Shown: positions 25,916 to 34,408 of the stretch, piece by piece
Layout of the letters: every line of letters starts with the position of its first letter
Numbering within the stretch: position 1 is the first letter of the stretch
Assembly (NCBI GenBank): GCA_947496535.1
Contig: CANMDE010000001.1
Coordinates: 248,001-312,000, forward strand
DNA length: 64,000 nt
Source: an uncultured Paracoccaceae bacterium
Lineage (GTDB): Bacteria; Pseudomonadota; Alphaproteobacteria; Rhodobacterales; Rhodobacteraceae
Direction of reading: 5' to 3'
Notes under the pieces: model-generated
Databases searched by the model: none
Told to the model about the DNA's origin: nothing
What the model saw: only the letters and a program-made list of their open reading frames with translations
Made by a program: the position numbers and the translations under genes

Positions 25916-27034
25916 ATGAAATTCAGTATCGAACGCGGGGTTCTATTGAAGGCGGTTGCGCAGGCCCAGTCGGTCGTCGAAAGACGTAACACAATACCTA
26001 TTCTGGCCAACGTCCTGATAGAGGCTGAAGGCGACGATGTGCAGTTCCGGGCCACTGATCTGGATATCGAAGTGGTGGATCGCGCCCCGGCCAAGGTGGA
26101 ACGGGCAGGGGCCACGACGGTCTCTGCCGTCACACTGAACGAGATTGTGCGTAAACTGCCAGATGGGGCACTTGTGACATTGACCGAGGATGGCGCATCC
26201 GGGCGTCTTACGATTGATGCGGGGCGGTCGAATTTCTCGCTGGCCACGCTGCCGAAGGAAGACTTTCCGGTTATGGCCTCTTCCGACTATGCTTCCAATT
26301 TTTCTGCGCTGGCGCCAGTTTTGCGACGACTTTTCGACAAATCTAAGTTCGCCATATCGACAGAAGAGACCCGCTATTACCTCAATGGTGTTTATATGCA
26401 TGTGTCCGATAGCGATGGCGGCAAGGTGCTGCGCTGTGTGGCGACCGATGGGCACCGTCTCGCGCGTGTTGATGCCGACCTGCCGGAAGGTGCAGCGGAC
26501 ATGCCCGGCGTCATTGTGCCGCGCAAAACCGTGGGCGAACTGCGCAAGTTACTGGACGATGACGATATGCAAATCGCCGTTTCGGTGTCCGAAACCAAGG
26601 TGCGCTTTGCGACACCTGACATCACGTTGACCTCTAAAGTGATCGACGGCACATTCCCCGACTACACCCGCGTCATTCCACAGGGCAACACGCGCAAACT
26701 AGAGGTGGACGCCGCCGAATTCGCCAAGGCGGTCGACCGTGTGGCAACGGTTTCGTCCGAAAGATCCCGCGCGGTCAAGCTGGCGCTTGACGAAGACAGA
26801 CTGGTCCTGTCGGTCAATGCGCCCGATAGCGGTGCCGCAGAAGAGGAGCTGGCCGTTGCATATAACGATGAGCGGCTGGAGATCGGGTTCAACGCCAAAT
26901 ACCTGTTGGAAATCGCTAGCCAGGTCGATCGTGAAAACGCTGTTTTCATGTTCAACTCCTCCGGCGATCCGACCCTGATGCGCGAAGGCAATGACACGAC
27001 GGCGGTTTATGTCGTCATGCCGATGCGCGTGTGA
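25916..27034 (+). CDS. dnaN: DNA polymerase III sliding clamp (beta subunit)
   Basis: The 372-residue product has the three-domain clamp layout. It starts MKFSIERGVLLKAVAQAQSV and shows the family stretches RNTIPILANVLIEAEGDDVQ, KVLRCVATDGHRLARVDADL (about 168-187), and the C-terminal PTLMREGNDTTAVYVVMPMR. The ring-shaped dimer tethers polymerase and repair enzymes to DNA. It sits between dnaA and recF as in most bacteria. Confidence 0.98.
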   Translation: MKFSIERGVLLKAVAQAQSVVERRNTIPILANVLIEAEGDDVQFRATDLDIEVVDRAPAKVERAGATTVSAVTLNEIVRKLPDGALVTLTEDGASGRLTIDAGRSNFSLATLPKEDFPVMASSDYASNFSALAPVLRRLFDKSKFAISTEETRYYLNGVYMHVSDSDGGKVLRCVATDGHRLARVDADLPEGAADMPGVIVPRKTVGELRKLLDDDDMQIAVSVSETKVRFATPDITLTSKVIDGTFPDYTRVIPQGNTRKLEVDAAEFAKAVDRVATVSSERSRAVKLALDEDRLVLSVNAPDSGAAEEELAVAYNDERLEIGFNAKYLLEIASQVDRENAVFMFNSSGDPTLMREGNDTTAVYVVMPMRV

Positions 27035-27042
27035 CGGGACGG

Positions 27043-27090
27043 AAAATTTTTCACGAAAAATTTTGGGATGTGGATTTTCCTGAAAATCCA
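27043..27090. repeat. Two adjacent perfect inverted repeats between dnaN and recF
   Basis: First repeat: AAAATTTTT (27043-27051), spacer CACG, AAAAATTTT (27056-27064). Second repeat: TGGATTTTC (27071-27079), spacer CT, GAAAATCCA (27082-27090). Both stems are 9 bp without mismatches and are separated by only 6 bp, filling most of the 67-bp gap. The first is purely A/T in the stem. The pair could be a transcription terminator or attenuator for dnaN, a protein binding site, or an mRNA stabilising structure. Confidence 0.75.
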
Positions 27091-27101
27091 TTCACGGTTC
27101 G

Positions 27102-28202
27102 ATGACAGAACTTGCGCTCCGTCAGTTGACCCTGTCCCATTTCCGGTCGCACAAGCGTGCGGTACTTGAACTGGATGCACGTCCGCTCGCCATCTATGGC
27201 CCCAACGGTGCAGGCAAGACCAACCTGCTCGAAGCTGCATCGCTGATCTCCCCAGGCCGCGGATTGCGCCGCGCCGCCGCCGATGATTTCGTCCGCAGGC
27301 CAGAGGCTTTGGGATGGAAAATATCTGCGGTCCTGCAATCGCTCCACCAAACCCACGAAATCGAAACCTGGGCCGAGGCAGGCAGCCCGCGTCAGTTGCG
27401 CATCGACGGTAAAACCGCTCCGCAAGTCGCGTTGGGGCGCGTCGCGCGCATCCTCTGGCTTGTTCCATCGATGGACAGGCTCTGGATTGAAGGGGCCGAG
27501 GGCCGCCGCCGGTTTCTGGATCGGGCCACGCTCAGTTTTGAACCGACCCACGCTGACGCTGTTTTGTCCTATGAAAAGGCCATGCGCGAACGCAACCGGC
27601 TTTTGAAAGACATGGTGCGTGATCCGCATTGGTACACAGCACTTGAGGCGCAGATGGCCGAAGCCGGTGCCGTGATCCAGACCAATCGCCAGCGTGCCAT
27701 CACCGAACTGACCGCTGCACAGGCGGCGGCCACTACGGCCTTTCCCACAGCAAGTCTGGAACTGACCGCGCCTGACCCGATCCCTGACGACCTTCAGACG
27801 GCACTCGCCGAAAGCCGCCCGCGCGATCTGGCCGCCGGGCGCACTCTGATCGGCCCGCACCGGGCTGATTTGCACGCCGTGTTTGCGGAAAAAGGCGTTG
27901 CCGCCAAGGACTGCTCGACCGGTGAGCAAAAGGCCCTGCTCATCAGCCTGATCCTTGCCAATGCAAGGGCATTGGCTCGCGATTTTGGCGCCCCGCCGAT
28001 CCTGTTACTTGATGAGGTTGCGGCCCATCTTGACGCGAACCGCCGCGCGGCGCTTTATGACGAGGCCTGTGGCCTTGGCGCGCAGGCCTTCATGACTGGC
28101 ACCGGTGAGGAGCTGTTCGCAGAACTCGGCACCCGCGCCCAATACGCTGAAGTGACCGAAACCGACGGCGTGTCGTCCATAACCCAAAAGGATCAACCAT
28201 GA
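27102..28202 (+). CDS. recF: DNA replication and repair protein RecF
   Basis: The 366-residue product is an SMC/ABC-like ATPase. Walker A is GPNGAGKTNLLEA (about residues 32-44), the signature loop is STGEQKALLISLILANARAL (about 267-286), and Walker B is PPILLLDEVAAHLDANRRAA. RecF loads RecA at gaps with RecO and RecR. It starts 11 bp after the hairpin pair and overlaps the VOC gene by 4 bp (ATGA). The length is normal. Confidence 0.97.
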   Translation: MTELALRQLTLSHFRSHKRAVLELDARPLAIYGPNGAGKTNLLEAASLISPGRGLRRAAADDFVRRPEALGWKISAVLQSLHQTHEIETWAEAGSPRQLRIDGKTAPQVALGRVARILWLVPSMDRLWIEGAEGRRRFLDRATLSFEPTHADAVLSYEKAMRERNRLLKDMVRDPHWYTALEAQMAEAGAVIQTNRQRAITELTAAQAAATTAFPTASLELTAPDPIPDDLQTALAESRPRDLAAGRTLIGPHRADLHAVFAEKGVAAKDCSTGEQKALLISLILANARALARDFGAPPILLLDEVAAHLDANRRAALYDEACGLGAQAFMTGTGEELFAELGTRAQYAEVTETDGVSSITQKDQP

Positions 28203-28636
28203 CCCCACAACGTGTCACACTGATCACCCTTGGTGTAGCCGATTTGGAACGGTCAAAGGCATTCTATGGCGCGCTGGGTTGGACCCCAAGATCGGATGAG
28301 GGCGAGGTCGTCTTTTACCAAATCAATGGGATGGTACTTGGCTTTTTCGGGCTTGGTCCATTGGCCAAGGATCAAGGGCGTCCCGATTCCAAGTTGGGAA
28401 CTGGTGCGATCACACTTGCGCAGAACTTCGAGACCGACGCGCAGGTGGACGAGGCCTATGCAGCAGCTTTGAAGGCAGGTGCGACGCCCTTGAAGGCGCC
28501 AGAAAAGGTCTTTTGGGGTGGATACTCCGGCTATTATGCCGACCCGGACGGGCATGTCTGGGAAGTGGCGCAAAACCCTTTCTGGTCGCTGAACGAAGAT
28601 GGCAGTCTGACGCTGCCGAAGCCTGATGCAGATTGA
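28199..28636 (+). CDS. VOC-family protein (glyoxalase/bleomycin resistance fold)
   Basis: A 145-residue protein with two beta-alpha-beta-beta-beta modules: TLITLGVADLERSKAFYGAL at the N-terminus and GYSGYYADPDGHVWEVAQNP near the C-terminus, including the usual metal-ligand Glu in WEVAQN. Substrate unknown. It overlaps recF (ATGA) and the GNAT gene (11 bp), so it is translated in the recF transcript although its function is probably unrelated to replication. Confidence 0.88.
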   Translation: MTPQRVTLITLGVADLERSKAFYGALGWTPRSDEGEVVFYQINGMVLGFFGLGPLAKDQGRPDSKLGTGAITLAQNFETDAQVDEAYAAALKAGATPLKAPEKVFWGGYSGYYADPDGHVWEVAQNPFWSLNEDGSLTLPKPDAD

Positions 28637-29165
28637 AACGATTGATGAGCTGTCCCTGAGCGCCGATGATGATCAGCAGATCGGGCAGCTTCTGAACGCG
28701 GCTTTCGCCCGCATGGGCGATGACGGCTACAACGGGCGATCATTTTATAAACAGCGGCATCATTTGCGGATCATCGCGCGTGAGGATGGTCAAATCATCG
28801 GCCACATCGCTTTGCTGTTTCGCGAAATCCGCATGGGTACACGGCTGACGCCCATCATTGGGTTGGCCGAGGTCGCCACGCACCCTGACCAAGAAAGGCA
28901 AGGGATCGCTTCTGCCTTGTTGAAAGAAACCATAAATCGGTCGCGTAAAGGCCTCGCTGATTTTATCGTGCTGTTTGGAGATCACCCGATTTATGCCAAG
29001 CACGGGTTCAAAACTCATGCGAACAGTTTGCGTTATGTCGTTTTGGATGACTGCATCACCCACAAAATTATCGAACGTGTAGACGATGCGTTGATGGTCT
29101 TACCGCTGCGCGACACTGTCTGGGATGTCGATTCCGAAGTCGACCTGCTGGGACATATCTTTTGA
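28626..29165 (+). CDS. GNAT-family N-acetyltransferase
   Basis: A 179-residue GCN5-like acetyltransferase. The acetyl-CoA binding motif A is LAEVATHPDQERQGIASALL (about residues 79-98), with the Q/R-x-x-G-x-A signature. The region LFGDHPIYAKHGFKTHANSL fits motif B. The substrate is not evident. Its start overlaps the VOC gene by 11 bp and its stop lies 1 bp before the LysE start, so all three inserted genes are in one tightly packed transcript. Confidence 0.88.
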   Translation: MQIETIDELSLSADDDQQIGQLLNAAFARMGDDGYNGRSFYKQRHHLRIIAREDGQIIGHIALLFREIRMGTRLTPIIGLAEVATHPDQERQGIASALLKETINRSRKGLADFIVLFGDHPIYAKHGFKTHANSLRYVVLDDCITHKIIERVDDALMVLPLRDTVWDVDSEVDLLGHIF

Positions 29166-29166
29166 C

Positions 29167-29787
29167 ATGACGATCTCTCCCTACGAACTGCTGCTTTATG
29201 CAGGGGCGCTGACGATCCTGTTCATGACGCCCGGCCCGGTCTGGGTCGCACTGACGGCACGGGCCCTCTCAGGTGGTTTTCAGGCGGCGTGGCCGGTGGC
29301 GCTGGGCGTTGTCGTCGGAGACATCATCTGGCCCTTCCTCGCTATCCTTGGGGTGACATGGGTGGTCTCGGTCTTTGCCGGCTTCATGGCCGTACTGCGC
29401 TGGGTCGCCTGCATCACATTCCTGACGATGGGCGGGCTGATCATCCGCAATGCGGACAAGACGATCGCGGCCGATAGCCGACTAACGAGGCCCGGTATGT
29501 GGGCGGGGTTCTTGGCTGGGCTGGCGGTGATCCTTGGCAACCCCAAGGCCATCTTGTTCTACATGGGCATGCTCCCGGGGTTCTTTGATTTGACCGCGCT
29601 GACATGGGCCGACATGGCCGCGATCTGCTTTCTGTCCTTTTTGATTCCGTTGCTGGGTAATCTGGCGCTGGCGCTTTTCATCGGGCGCGCGCGGGGATTT
29701 CTGACCTCTCCTACAGCATTACGGCGGACCAATTTGGTTGCCGGATTCCTATTGATTGGGGTGGGTCTGGTGATCCCTTTCACCTGA
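29167..29787 (+). CDS. LysE/RhtB-family amino acid exporter
   Basis: A 206-residue membrane protein from the ATG at 29167, which starts 1 bp after the GNAT stop; an in-frame ATG at 29125 lies inside the GNAT gene and is less likely. About six membrane segments are visible. The N-terminal FMTPGPVWVALTARALSGGF and the ILGNPKAILFYMGMLPGFFD segment are LysE-family signatures. It probably exports an amino acid or a related small molecule. It is 101 bp upstream of gyrB, which may have its own promoter. Confidence 0.9.
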   Translation: MTISPYELLLYAGALTILFMTPGPVWVALTARALSGGFQAAWPVALGVVVGDIIWPFLAILGVTWVVSVFAGFMAVLRWVACITFLTMGGLIIRNADKTIAADSRLTRPGMWAGFLAGLAVILGNPKAILFYMGMLPGFFDLTALTWADMAAICFLSFLIPLLGNLALALFIGRARGFLTSPTALRRTNLVAGFLLIGVGLVIPFT

Positions 29788-29888
29788 GAATTTCAAGCAT
29801 TCGCCGAACCACAAAATCTTGTGCCAAACGGGTGACAACCCCCTGAAAAAAGCATATATTTTGCGGATAATGAAGCGGGACAAAATAC

Positions 29889-32303
29889 ATGGCCGACGAC
29901 AATAACAGCCAAGAAGACTACGGCGCAGATTCTATCAAAGTTCTCAAGGGTTTAGAGGCTGTCAGAAAGCGCCCCGGCATGTATATCGGGGATACTGATG
30001 ACGGCTCTGGTCTGCACCATATGGTCTATGAGGTTGTCGACAACGGCATTGATGAGGCTTTGGCCGGTCATGCTGACCATGTTTACGTCAAAATCAACGC
30101 TGACGGCTCGGTCACGGTGGGTGACAACGGGCGCGGGATTCCGGTTGGTATTCACGAGGAAGAGGGCGTCTCCGCAGCCGAGGTTATCATGACCCAGCTT
30201 CACGCTGGCGGTAAGTTCGACAGCAACTCCTACAAGGTCTCTGGCGGTTTGCACGGCGTCGGCGTGTCCGTGGTGAACGCCCTGTCCGATTACCTCGAAC
30301 TGCGCATCTGGCGTGATGGCAAGGAACACTATGCCCGGTTCGAAGGCGGCTTTACGACTGAACATCTGCGCGTCGAAGGCGATGCCAACGGGCGTAAGGG
30401 GACCGAGGTCACATTCCTCGCCTCCACCGACACATTCAGCAACCGCGACTATGACTTTCATACGCTTGAAAAGCGCCTGCGCGAGCTGGCGTTCCTGAAT
30501 TCCGGGGTGCGGATCATCGTGGAGGATTTACGCCCAGCTGAACCGCTCCGGACAGAGCTGTTCTACGATGGCGGCGTCAAGGAGTTCGTCAAATACCTCG
30601 ACCGGTCTAAAACGCCGCTTATGGAAGAGCCAATCTACGTCACTGGTGAACGTGATGACATTGGCGTTGAGGTCGCTATGTGGTGGAACGACAGCTACAA
30701 CGAAATGGTGCTACCCTTCACCAACAATATACCACAGCGGGATGGCGGCACGCATATGGCAGGTTTTCGGGGCGCGTTGACCCGCGCCATCGCGAAATAT
30801 GCCACAGAAACCGGGATATCCAAGAAAGAGAAAGTCTCGCTCACTGGCGACGACGCCCGTGAAGGGTTGACCTGCGTGCTGTCGGTGAAAGTTCCCGACC
30901 CGAAATTCTCGAGCCAGACCAAGGATAAACTGGTGAGCTCCGAAGTGAGGCCAGCAGTTGAAAACCTGATGGGCGAAAAGCTGAACGAATGGTTCGAGGA
31001 AAACCCGGCCATCGCCAAAACAATCATCACCAAGATTGTTGAGGCCGCCGCCGCACGAGAGGCTGCACGTAAGGCCCGCGAGATCCGACGGAAGTCGGCG
31101 ATGGACGTAAATTTCAACGCGTCCAAATTGAAAGACTGTTCCGAAAAAGACCCCTCCAAGACCGAAGTTTTCCTTGTCGAGGGTGATAGTGCCGGTGGCT
31201 CTGCCCAGACGGGTCGTGACCGGGGGACGCAAGCTATCCTGCCGCTAAAAGGGAAAATCCTGAACGTCGAACGCGCCCGGTTCGACCGGATGCTATCGTC
31301 TCAGGAAATCGGCAACCTTGTCATGGCGCTCGGCACCGGCATTGGTCGCGACGAATTCAACATCGACAAGCTGCGTTACCACAAGGTCATCATCATGACC
31401 GACGCCGACGTCGACGGTGCCCACATCCGCACGCTGTTGTTGACCTTCTTCTTCCGGCAGATGCCTGAATTGATCGAGGGTGGATATCTCTACATCGCCC
31501 AACCGCCGCTTTACAAAGTCGCACGGGGCAAGTCCGAGGTTTACCTGAAAGATCAGGCAGCCATGGACGATTATCTGGTCGAACAAGGAATCGATGGGGC
31601 CATGCTGCGCCAGGGCAATGGCGAGGAAATCGCCGGTGCCGACCTGCGCCGCGTCGTCGATGAGGCGCGCCAGCTCAAGCGTGTGCTTGAGGCATTCCCG
31701 ACCCATTACCCCCGTCACATTTTGGAACAGGCTGCCATCGCTGGGGCGTTTGTTCCCGGTGAGGTGGATGCAAACCTGCAAGGGGTTGCCGACCGAGTGG
31801 CAGAGCGGCTCGACCTGATCGCCGTCGAATGGGAGCGCGGCTGGCAAGGCCGGATCACCCAGGACAAAGGGATCAGGCTCGCCCGTATTCTGCGCGGTGT
31901 TGAAGAAGTACGCACACTGGACGGCCCCATGTTGCGGTCGGGCGAGGCGCGGCGCACCGGGTCATTCACACAAAGCCTGCAGGATGTCTACAACTTGCCT
32001 GCCACGCTGGTGCGCAAGGATCGCAACCAGATCATCCACGGTCCACTTGATCTGCTAAAGGCCATTCTGGACGAAGGCGAAAAGGGCTTGTCGTTACAGC
32101 GCTACAAAGGCCTTGGCGAAATGAACCCCGACCAGCTTTGGGAAACAACACTCGACCCCGACGCGCGGACGCTTTTGCAGGTCAAGGTCGAAGATGTGGC
32201 CGAAGCGGACGATCTATTCACCAAACTGATGGGCGACGTCGTTGAACCGCGTCGGGAATTCATCCAGAACAACGCGCTGAACGTGGAAAATCTGGACTTT
32301 TAG
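29889..32303 (+). CDS. gyrB: DNA gyrase subunit B
   Basis: The 804-residue product has the GHKL ATPase domain (RKRPGMYIGDTDDGSGLHHM, EVVDNGIDEALAGHAD, GDNGRGIPV and SGGLHGVGVSVVNALS), the transducer, and the TOPRIM domain with EVFLVEGDSAGGSAQTGRDR near residue 426-445 and DADVDGAHIRTLLLTFFFRQ near 504. The C-terminus has RYKGLGEMNPDQLWETTLDP. With GyrA it introduces negative supercoils. It is a whole gene of usual length, completing the dnaA-dnaN-recF-gyrB set after three inserted genes. Confidence 0.98.
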   Translation: MADDNNSQEDYGADSIKVLKGLEAVRKRPGMYIGDTDDGSGLHHMVYEVVDNGIDEALAGHADHVYVKINADGSVTVGDNGRGIPVGIHEEEGVSAAEVIMTQLHAGGKFDSNSYKVSGGLHGVGVSVVNALSDYLELRIWRDGKEHYARFEGGFTTEHLRVEGDANGRKGTEVTFLASTDTFSNRDYDFHTLEKRLRELAFLNSGVRIIVEDLRPAEPLRTELFYDGGVKEFVKYLDRSKTPLMEEPIYVTGERDDIGVEVAMWWNDSYNEMVLPFTNNIPQRDGGTHMAGFRGALTRAIAKYATETGISKKEKVSLTGDDAREGLTCVLSVKVPDPKFSSQTKDKLVSSEVRPAVENLMGEKLNEWFEENPAIAKTIITKIVEAAAAREAARKAREIRRKSAMDVNFNASKLKDCSEKDPSKTEVFLVEGDSAGGSAQTGRDRGTQAILPLKGKILNVERARFDRMLSSQEIGNLVMALGTGIGRDEFNIDKLRYHKVIIMTDADVDGAHIRTLLLTFFFRQMPELIEGGYLYIAQPPLYKVARGKSEVYLKDQAAMDDYLVEQGIDGAMLRQGNGEEIAGADLRRVVDEARQLKRVLEAFPTHYPRHILEQAAIAGAFVPGEVDANLQGVADRVAERLDLIAVEWERGWQGRITQDKGIRLARILRGVEEVRTLDGPMLRSGEARRTGSFTQSLQDVYNLPATLVRKDRNQIIHGPLDLLKAILDEGEKGLSLQRYKGLGEMNPDQLWETTLDPDARTLLQVKVEDVAEADDLFTKLMGDVVEPRREFIQNNALNVENLDF

Positions 32304-32329
32304 CGGTACATTGGCGGTATGGATATCAT

Positions 32330-32872
32330 ATGAGCCGCATTGACGAGACCTTGGATTTCATTCCGACGCGTATCGCTGTTCTGACAGTCAGTGACACACG
32401 GCAGCTTGACGATGACAAGTCGGGCCAAACGCTTGTGGATCGTTTAATTACGGCAGGTCACACGCTTGCTGATCGGAAAATCCTTCCTGATGAGCGGGCA
32501 GAGATCGCGCAGCAGTTGCGGGATTGGTGCGCCGATGATGATGTGGATGTCATCATTTCAACCGGTGGGACTGGACTGACCGGGCGCGATGTAACGGTAG
32601 AGGCTCATCGCGACGTTTATGAAAAGGAAATCGATGCATTCGGTACGGTTTTCACGATCGTAAGTATGCAAAAGATAGGGACCAGCGCCGTTCAAAGCCG
32701 GGCGACGGCGGGCGTTGCCAACGGCACATACCTGTTTGCCCTACCCGGCAGCCCCGGCGCTTGCAAAGACGCTTGGGATGAAATTTTGAGCAAACAACTC
32801 GATTTCAGGCACCAACCCTGTAACTTTGTCGAGATTATGCCCCGTTTGGATGAGCATTTGCGCCGAAAATAA
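32330..32872 (+). CDS. moaB: Molybdenum cofactor biosynthesis protein MoaB
   Basis: A 180-residue protein of the MoaB/Mog fold: RIAVLTVSDTRQLDDDKSG (about residues 13-31), DVIISTGGTGLTGRDVTVEA (about 74-93) and the ending FALPGSPGACKDAWDEIL. This family adenylylates molybdopterin before metal insertion; the pattern fits MoaB rather than MoeA because no extra domains are present. It starts 26 bp after gyrB. No other molybdenum cofactor gene is nearby. Confidence 0.93.
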   Translation: MSRIDETLDFIPTRIAVLTVSDTRQLDDDKSGQTLVDRLITAGHTLADRKILPDERAEIAQQLRDWCADDDVDVIISTGGTGLTGRDVTVEAHRDVYEKEIDAFGTVFTIVSMQKIGTSAVQSRATAGVANGTYLFALPGSPGACKDAWDEILSKQLDFRHQPCNFVEIMPRLDEHLRRK

Positions 32873-32888
32873 CGATATGCGCGTATAA

Positions 32889-32926
32889 CTAGAATATTTG
32901 ATGTTCTAGGCTATCTGTTGAACATC
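32889..32926. promoter_or_regulatory. Inverted repeats upstream of RND efflux operon
   Basis: In this AT-rich 72-bp gap, CTAGAA (32889-32894) faces TTCTAG (32904-32909), and GATGTTC (32901-32907) faces GAACATC (32920-32926). The overlapping repeats just before the ribosome site of the efflux operon could be an operator for a local or distant repressor. No regulator gene is adjacent. Confidence 0.4.
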
Positions 32927-32944
32927 GTTATAAGGATATTCAGG

Positions 32945-34405
32945 ATGCGATTTTTGCGCCGTAGTCTCGTAGGCGTTTTGCTTCTTGCAGTAACACTGGT
33001 TGTCATCACTTGGTCGGCATCACTCGTCCGAGAGGCCGTTATGGTGCGGCTCAATGAAGAACCACGAGTCCAGCCACAGCGCGAACGCGAATTTGCAGCA
33101 AATGTGGTGTTGCTGGAACCAGCCACACTGACCCCGGAACTGACCGTCTTTGGTGAATTGCGCAGTCGCCGCACCTTGGCTTTACGCAGTGGGACGGGCG
33201 GCATCGTTCTCGAGGTGAGCGAGGACCTTGTCGAAGGTGGGGTTGTCGAGCAAGGGCAGATACTTGTGCGCATAGACCCCGCCGAGGCCGAGGCAGAGCT
33301 GAACCGAACACAAGCGGATTTACAGGATGCTGAGGCCGAGGTACGCGACGCCGAACGCGCTCTGGCACTGGCACAGGATGATCTGGTCGCGGCCCAGGGC
33401 CAATATACCTTGCAACAGCAAGCGCTGACACGGGCCCGCGACCTTGAGACACGCGGCGTCGGCACAACCGCCGCTGTCGAGACGGCGGAACTGGCTGTGT
33501 CAAGCGCGCAGGCTTCGGTTTTATCAAGCCGTCAATCCGCGATCACGGCAGAAGCGCGGATTGATCAGGCCAGGACAGGTCTGGACCGCGCAAAAATCGC
33601 AGTGGCCGAGGCGGAGCGTATCGTTGCAGATACTGTGGTTCGGGCCGCGTTCGATGGCATCCTGTCCGAAGTGACCGTCAGTCTGGGCGGCCGTCTGACC
33701 GCGAATGAACAATTCGCTCAACTGATCGACCCCGGCCAATTAGAAGTCGCCTTTCGGGTCTCGACGTCACAATATGCCCGACTGCTTGATGGCAACGGAA
33801 CTCTGCTGAACGCGCCGGTGCGCGTAGCGCTCGACGTCTCTGGCGTCAATCTGCATGCCGATGGTCAGATTATCCGCGAAGGCGCGACCGTCGGAACAGG
33901 GCAGACTGGGCGTCTGCTGTTCGCGCGACTTGATTCTGCTGCCGGTTTCCGCTCCGGCGATTTTGTCACCGTCGGCATTGACGAACCCGAGGTGGACGGC
34001 GTGTCGCTCGTTCCCTCTACTGCTGTTGCAGCAGATCAGACGGTTCTTGTCGTCGATGATGAAAACCGTCTGCAACTCGCCAGTGTCGAGCTGCTGCGCC
34101 GACAGGGCGATAACGTGATCATCAGAATTGGTGATCTGGTGGGCCAAACCATTGTCGCCGAACGCTCACCGCTTCTGGGGGCCGGGATCAAGGTCCAACC
34201 GATCCGACCCGGCGAGGCCGCTGTGGAAGAACCAGACGAACCGGAAATGATTGTACTTGACGAAGAGCGACGCACGAAGCTCTTGGAATACGTCACCGGC
34301 AGCCGGATGCCGGAAGAGGTGAAGCAACGCATTATCGGTCAGCTCGAACAAGAGGAAGTGTCATCCGAAACCGTCACCCGCCTCGAAAGCCGGATGGGGA
34401 GCTGA
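32945..34405 (+). CDS. RND efflux membrane fusion protein (periplasmic adaptor)
   Basis: A 486-residue protein from the ATG at 32945 with AAGGA upstream; the frame also allows a TTG at 32918. A membrane anchor or signal (RRSLVGVLLLAVTLVVITWS) is followed by a barrel-sandwich hybrid start (RSRRTLALRSGTGGIVLEVS), a long helical hairpin rich in Glu, Ala and Arg (about residues 115-225), the second lipoyl half (VRAAFDGILSEVTVSLGGRL) and beta-barrel. A C-terminal tail of about 60 acidic residues is an addition. It links the inner-membrane pump at 34409 to an outer-membrane channel, whose gene is not present. Confidence 0.9.
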   Translation: MRFLRRSLVGVLLLAVTLVVITWSASLVREAVMVRLNEEPRVQPQREREFAANVVLLEPATLTPELTVFGELRSRRTLALRSGTGGIVLEVSEDLVEGGVVEQGQILVRIDPAEAEAELNRTQADLQDAEAEVRDAERALALAQDDLVAAQGQYTLQQQALTRARDLETRGVGTTAAVETAELAVSSAQASVLSSRQSAITAEARIDQARTGLDRAKIAVAEAERIVADTVVRAAFDGILSEVTVSLGGRLTANEQFAQLIDPGQLEVAFRVSTSQYARLLDGNGTLLNAPVRVALDVSGVNLHADGQIIREGATVGTGQTGRLLFARLDSAAGFRSGDFVTVGIDEPEVDGVSLVPSTAVAADQTVLVVDDENRLQLASVELLRRQGDNVIIRIGDLVGQTIVAERSPLLGAGIKVQPIRPGEAAVEEPDEPEMIVLDEERRTKLLEYVTGSRMPEEVKQRIIGQLEQEEVSSETVTRLESRMGS

Positions 34406-34408
34406 TCC

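Noticed and set aside
27070..27078. DnaA box (TGTGGATTT)
   Set aside because: It differs from the consensus TGTGGATAA at two bases, is single and is part of a perfect hairpin.
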